Shown: positions 61,714 to 64,000 of the stretch, in pieces | Layout: every line of letters begins with the position of its first letter | Position numbering within the stretch: the stretch's first letter is position 1 | NCBI RefSeq assembly: GCF_002869765.1 | Contig: NZ_PNOR01000021.1 | Coordinates: forward strand, 13,686 to 77,685 | Length of the DNA stretch: 64,000 bases | Source of the DNA: Deinococcus planocerae | Lineage (GTDB): Bacteria; Deinococcota; Deinococci; Deinococcales; Deinococcaceae | Direction of reading: 5' to 3' | Position numbers and translations under genes: made by a program | The notes under the pieces: generated by a model | Seen by the model: the letters and a program-made list of their open reading frames with translations, nothing else | The model's database searches: none | Told to the model about the DNA's origin: nothing

Positions 61714-61725
61714 TAAGCTGGCGGG
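61714..61725 (+). promoter_or_regulatory. -10 box TAAGCT deciding GTG 61726
   Basis: TAAGCT (61714-61719), six bases (ggcggg), GTG 61726; only about 11 bp separate it from the opposing -10 box. Confidence 0.6.
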
Positions 61726-62739
61726 GTGAGCGGCCCCATGGAACGCCTCGGCCTGCGCGTCCCCGTCGTGCAGGCCCCGATGGCGGGCGGGCCGACCACG
61801 CCCGCACTCGTGGCGGCGGTGTCGGAGGCGGGCGGGCTGGGCAGCCTAGGCGCGGCCTACCTGACGCCGGGGCAGATCGCGGAGGCGGGGACGGCAGTGC
61901 GGGCGCGGACGGGGCGGCCCTTCGCGGTCAACCTGTTCATCCCCGACCCCCTGCCGGGCGTGACGGAGGCGGAGGTCGCGGCGGCGATGGCCGACCTCAC
62001 GCCCCTGCACGCGGAGCTGGGGCTGGTCCCACCGACCCTCCCCCAGTGGGTGCGGGAGGACTTTGAGGAGCAGTTCCGGGCGGTGCTGGAAGTGCACCCC
62101 GCCGTCTTCTCCTTCGCGTTCGGGCGGCTCGGCGGAGCGGAACTCGCAGCCCTGCGGGACAGAGGCATCCTCGCCGTCGGCACGGCGACCGGAGTGTTGG
62201 AGGCTCAGGCACTCGGGGCGGACGGGGTGGACGCCGTGGTGGTGCAGGGCGGCCCGGCGGGCGGACACCGGGGCGGCTGGGCGCACGACGAACTCGCCGA
62301 CACCTTGACTCTGACCCGGGCGGTCGTGGGCGCGGTTTCTATTCCGGTCATCGCGGCGGGCGGCCTGATGGACGCGGCGGGCGTGCATTCGGCGCTGGAG
62401 GCGGGAGCGAGCCTCGCCCAGTGCGGCACCGCCTTCCTGCGGGCGACCGAGGCGGGGACCTCCGCCCCCTACCGCGCGGCGCTCGCGGCGGCGGGGCCGG
62501 GGGACACCACCCTCACCCGGGCCTTCAGCGGCAGGGCGGCGCGCGGTCTGGTGAACCGGGTGACGGCCACGGTCGGGCACCCTCTGCCCTACCCCCTCCA
62601 GAACGCGCTGACCCGCGAGCTGCGCGCCGCCGCCGCACGGGCAGGGCGGGCCGAGTTCCTGAGCCTCTGGGCGGGCCAGGGGGCTCACCTCGGGCGGGAA
62701 GGGTCGGCGGCGGAGCTTCTGGAGAGCCTGTGGTCCTGA
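61726..62739 (+). CDS. Nitronate monooxygenase (2-nitropropane dioxygenase-like)
   Basis: 337 residues. FMN TIM-barrel features: [59 protein letters not shown] with the catalytic-His position, [40 protein letters not shown]. The family oxidises propionate-3-nitronate and other nitronates; some members are enoyl reductases (FabK). Presence of the GGHRG loop favours nitronate monooxygenase. The GNAT gene downstream overlaps it by 10 bp. Confidence 0.9.
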   Translation: MSGPMERLGLRVPVVQAPMAGGPTTPALVAAVSEAGGLGSLGAAYLTPGQIAEAGTAVRARTGRPFAVNLFIPDPLPGVTEAEVAAAMADLTPLHAELGLVPPTLPQWVREDFEEQFRAVLEVHPAVFSFAFGRLGGAELAALRDRGILAVGTATGVLEAQALGADGVDAVVVQGGPAGGHRGGWAHDELADTLTLTRAVVGAVSIPVIAAGGLMDAAGVHSALEAGASLAQCGTAFLRATEAGTSAPYRAALAAAGPGDTTLTRAFSGRAARGLVNRVTATVGHPLPYPLQNALTRELRAAAARAGRAEFLSLWAGQGAHLGREGSAAELLESLWS

Positions 62740-63281
62740 CGGTCAGCCTGCGCCCCCTGCGCCCGGGTGACGAGGAGGCCGCCGTGCGCTGGGCCGCCGA
62801 CCCCGAGTTCTGCCGGGCGGCGGGGTGGACGCCGGGCCTGGCGCCGCGCCTCGTGCGCGAGCACTGGCGGCCCATCGTGGCGGGGGCGTGGCCGGATTTC
62901 CTGCGGCTGGGGGTGGAGCTGGGCGGGCGGCTCGTCGGGTACGTGGACCTGGCGAACCTCACGCGAGAGGCGGGCGAGTTCGGCATCGGGATCGGGGAGC
63001 GGGCGCGGTGGGGCCGGGGCGTGGGGCGGGAGGCGGGGGGGCAGATGCTCGCCCTCGCCTTCGGGCCGCTGGGGCTGGAGGCTGTCACCGCGCAGGTGTA
63101 CGCGCCCAACCGCCGCTCGCACGCGCTGATGCGCCGCCTGGGCTTCCGTGAGAACGGACGCGGCGAGCCGGAGCCGTACCGGGGCGAGGTCGTGGAGGTC
63201 GTGCGGTACGCGCTGACCCGGGAGGCGTGGGCCACCCACCCTGGCCGTTCGGGGGGGACCGTCCCCTCCCCGTTCGCCTGA
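62730..63281 (+). CDS. GNAT-family N-acetyltransferase (RimJ-like)
   Basis: 183 residues from GTG 62730, inside the end of the previous gene, with ggaga just upstream. Motif A is [20 protein letters not shown], followed by [20 protein letters not shown] and [13 protein letters not shown]. The N-terminal segment [20 protein letters not shown] is the GNAT opening. The RimJ/RimL-like subgroup acetylates protein N-termini, aminoglycosides or other amines. Co-translated with the nitronate monooxygenase gene; a shared pathway is unproven. Confidence 0.86.
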   Translation: MVLTVSLRPLRPGDEEAAVRWAADPEFCRAAGWTPGLAPRLVREHWRPIVAGAWPDFLRLGVELGGRLVGYVDLANLTREAGEFGIGIGERARWGRGVGREAGGQMLALAFGPLGLEAVTAQVYAPNRRSHALMRRLGFRENGRGEPEPYRGEVVEVVRYALTREAWATHPGRSGGTVPSPFA

Positions 63282-63315
63282 GGAGAAGTTCCCTCCGGGG
63301 GCGCACCCTGGGGGC

Positions 63316-64000
63316 ATGACGAACTTTGCAGAACTTTCCAGCCAGATGGCCGACGCCGTACAGCAGACCGCCGCCAGCGTCGTCACCGTCCACGGGGCGC
63401 GGCCCGTCAGCGGCACGGTCGTGGCGTCCGAGGGGGTCCTCACGGTCGCGCACGTCCTGCACGCCGACGAACTCAGCGTCCGCACCCCGGACGGCGGCGA
63501 GCTGACGGCCACGGTCGTGGGCCGTGACCCGGGCAGCAACCTCGCCCTGCTGAAGGTGCCGGGGCTCAGCGTGCCGCCCCTGGCGCCGAGCCCGGGAGTG
63601 CGGGTGGGCGAACTCCTCCTCGGGGTGGGCCGCCCGCCGCACGGGGTCCAGGCCACCCTGGGCCTGATGGAACGCTCGGCCCTCACCCGGGGCTGGCTCA
63701 CCACCGGGGCCGCGCCCTTTCCGGGCGTGAGCGGCGGGGCGCTCGTGGACGCCCGCGGCGGTCTGGTCGGCCTCCTGAACGCGGGGGAGGTGCGCGGCAC
63801 CCTGCTCGCCGTCCCCGCCGAGCGGGCGCTGCGGGTGGCCGACCTCCTGGCGACCACGGGCCGGGTGCCGCGCGGTTACCTGGGCGTCGCCACCCAGCCC
63901 GTCCACCTTCCGGGGGAGCGCCGCGCGGGCGCGGGCGAGTCGGACGACCGGCGCGGCGAACGCGGCCCGCGTGGGCGCGACTTCGGGGGCCGTGGGCCGG
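63316..64000 (+). CDS. HtrA/S1C-like serine protease domain protein, 3' end cut by window
   Basis: The first 228 residues. No signal peptide is evident. Trypsin-like fold: GTVVASEGVLTVAHVLHADE with His46, GRDPGSNLALLKVPGL, PFPGVSGGALVDARGGLVGL with Ser139. The catalytic Asp position of HtrA proteins (usually [DS]DLA[VL]LK) is Asn75 here, so activity is doubtful. From about residue 195 a Gly/Arg/Glu-rich tail begins (GERRAGAGESDDRRGERGPR). A PDZ domain could follow outside the window. It lies 35 bp after the GNAT gene. Confidence 0.8.
   Translation, partial: MTNFAELSSQMADAVQQTAASVVTVHGARPVSGTVVASEGVLTVAHVLHADELSVRTPDGGELTATVVGRDPGSNLALLKVPGLSVPPLAPSPGVRVGELLLGVGRPPHGVQATLGLMERSALTRGWLTTGAAPFPGVSGGALVDARGGLVGLLNAGEVRGTLLAVPAERALRVADLLATTGRVPRGYLGVATQPVHLPGERRAGAGESDDRRGERGPRGRDFGGRGP

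Overview
The window is very GC-rich, densely packed DNA from a Deinococcus chromosome. Evidence for this is a late-embryogenesis-abundant (LEA)-like desiccation protein, a Snf2 helicase carrying a class 3 intein as known from Deinococcus, cell-envelope and division genes of diderm type, and about 25 genes with a TANNNT -10 box only 5-9 nt before the start codon and no Shine-Dalgarno, the leaderless-mRNA habit documented in Deinococcus. Nearly all genes are ordinary housekeeping or core-accessory genes. No prophage, transposase, CRISPR array, rRNA or tRNA was found.

Layout. 0-5 kb: a cut CAP-domain secreted protein, a DUF3060 protein abutting a palindromic repeat, a cysteine-less sulfite-oxidase-fold protein paired with a histidine kinase, a DUF4384 protein and a frameshifted secreted gene. 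5-9.7 kb: E1 alpha/beta of a 2-oxoacid dehydrogenase, a C39-like/TPR protein and a terpenoid-cyclase-like repeat protein. 9.8-12.3 kb: rpmH-rnpA-yidD-yidC on the minus strand. 12.8-16.5 kb: mrp, a SufR-like Fe-S regulator, a 2H phosphoesterase and a chorismate mutase/DAHP synthase. 16.5-22 kb: truncated haemoglobin, two metallo-beta-lactamase (MBL) hydrolases, a YczE-type membrane protein, ychF, a membrane-anchored monooxygenase-like protein and a TetR regulator. 22-24.6 kb: murD-ftsW. 24.6-30 kb: small accessory genes (nucleotidyltransferase, HNH nuclease, TetR-controlled membrane protein, RibD/DHFR-like reductase, DUF1517 protein, LEA-like protein). 30-33 kb: clpS-clpA. 33-38 kb: FAD monooxygenase, glycolipid-binding-like protein, Gfo/Idh oxidoreductase, a second YidD-like protein and a GNAT enzyme. 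38-43 kb: an S41 protease and ftsE-ftsX-envC-like. 43-46 kb: the rpsP-khpA-rimM-trmD-LON-domain cluster, preceded by an orphan Imm1-like gene in a low-GC pocket. 46-53 kb: purU, an M29 aminopeptidase, a repetitive lipoprotein and a C39-like protein. 53-64 kb: Snf2 helicase with intein, prfC, a CxxxC-repeat secreted protein, a histone-deacetylase-like hydrolase, a nitronate monooxygenase-like enzyme, a GNAT enzyme and an HtrA-like protein cut by the window end.

How the genes work together. Several clusters form recognised functional units: protein insertion and RNase P (rpmH-rnpA-yidD-yidC), septal peptidoglycan (murD-ftsW; ftsEX-envC), ribosome and tRNA maturation (rpsP-khpA-rimM-trmD), proteolysis (clpSA) and Fe-S homeostasis (mrp with a SufR-like regulator). 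Between them lie short inverted-repeat elements of at least four families. No wholly new multi-gene system is evident. The most unusual points are the cysteine-less oxidoreductase/kinase pair, the CxxxC-W propeller-like protein, the orphan immunity-like gene, the second YidD-like gene, the 8-bp duplication that breaks a secreted gene, and the consistent leaderless promoter geometry.
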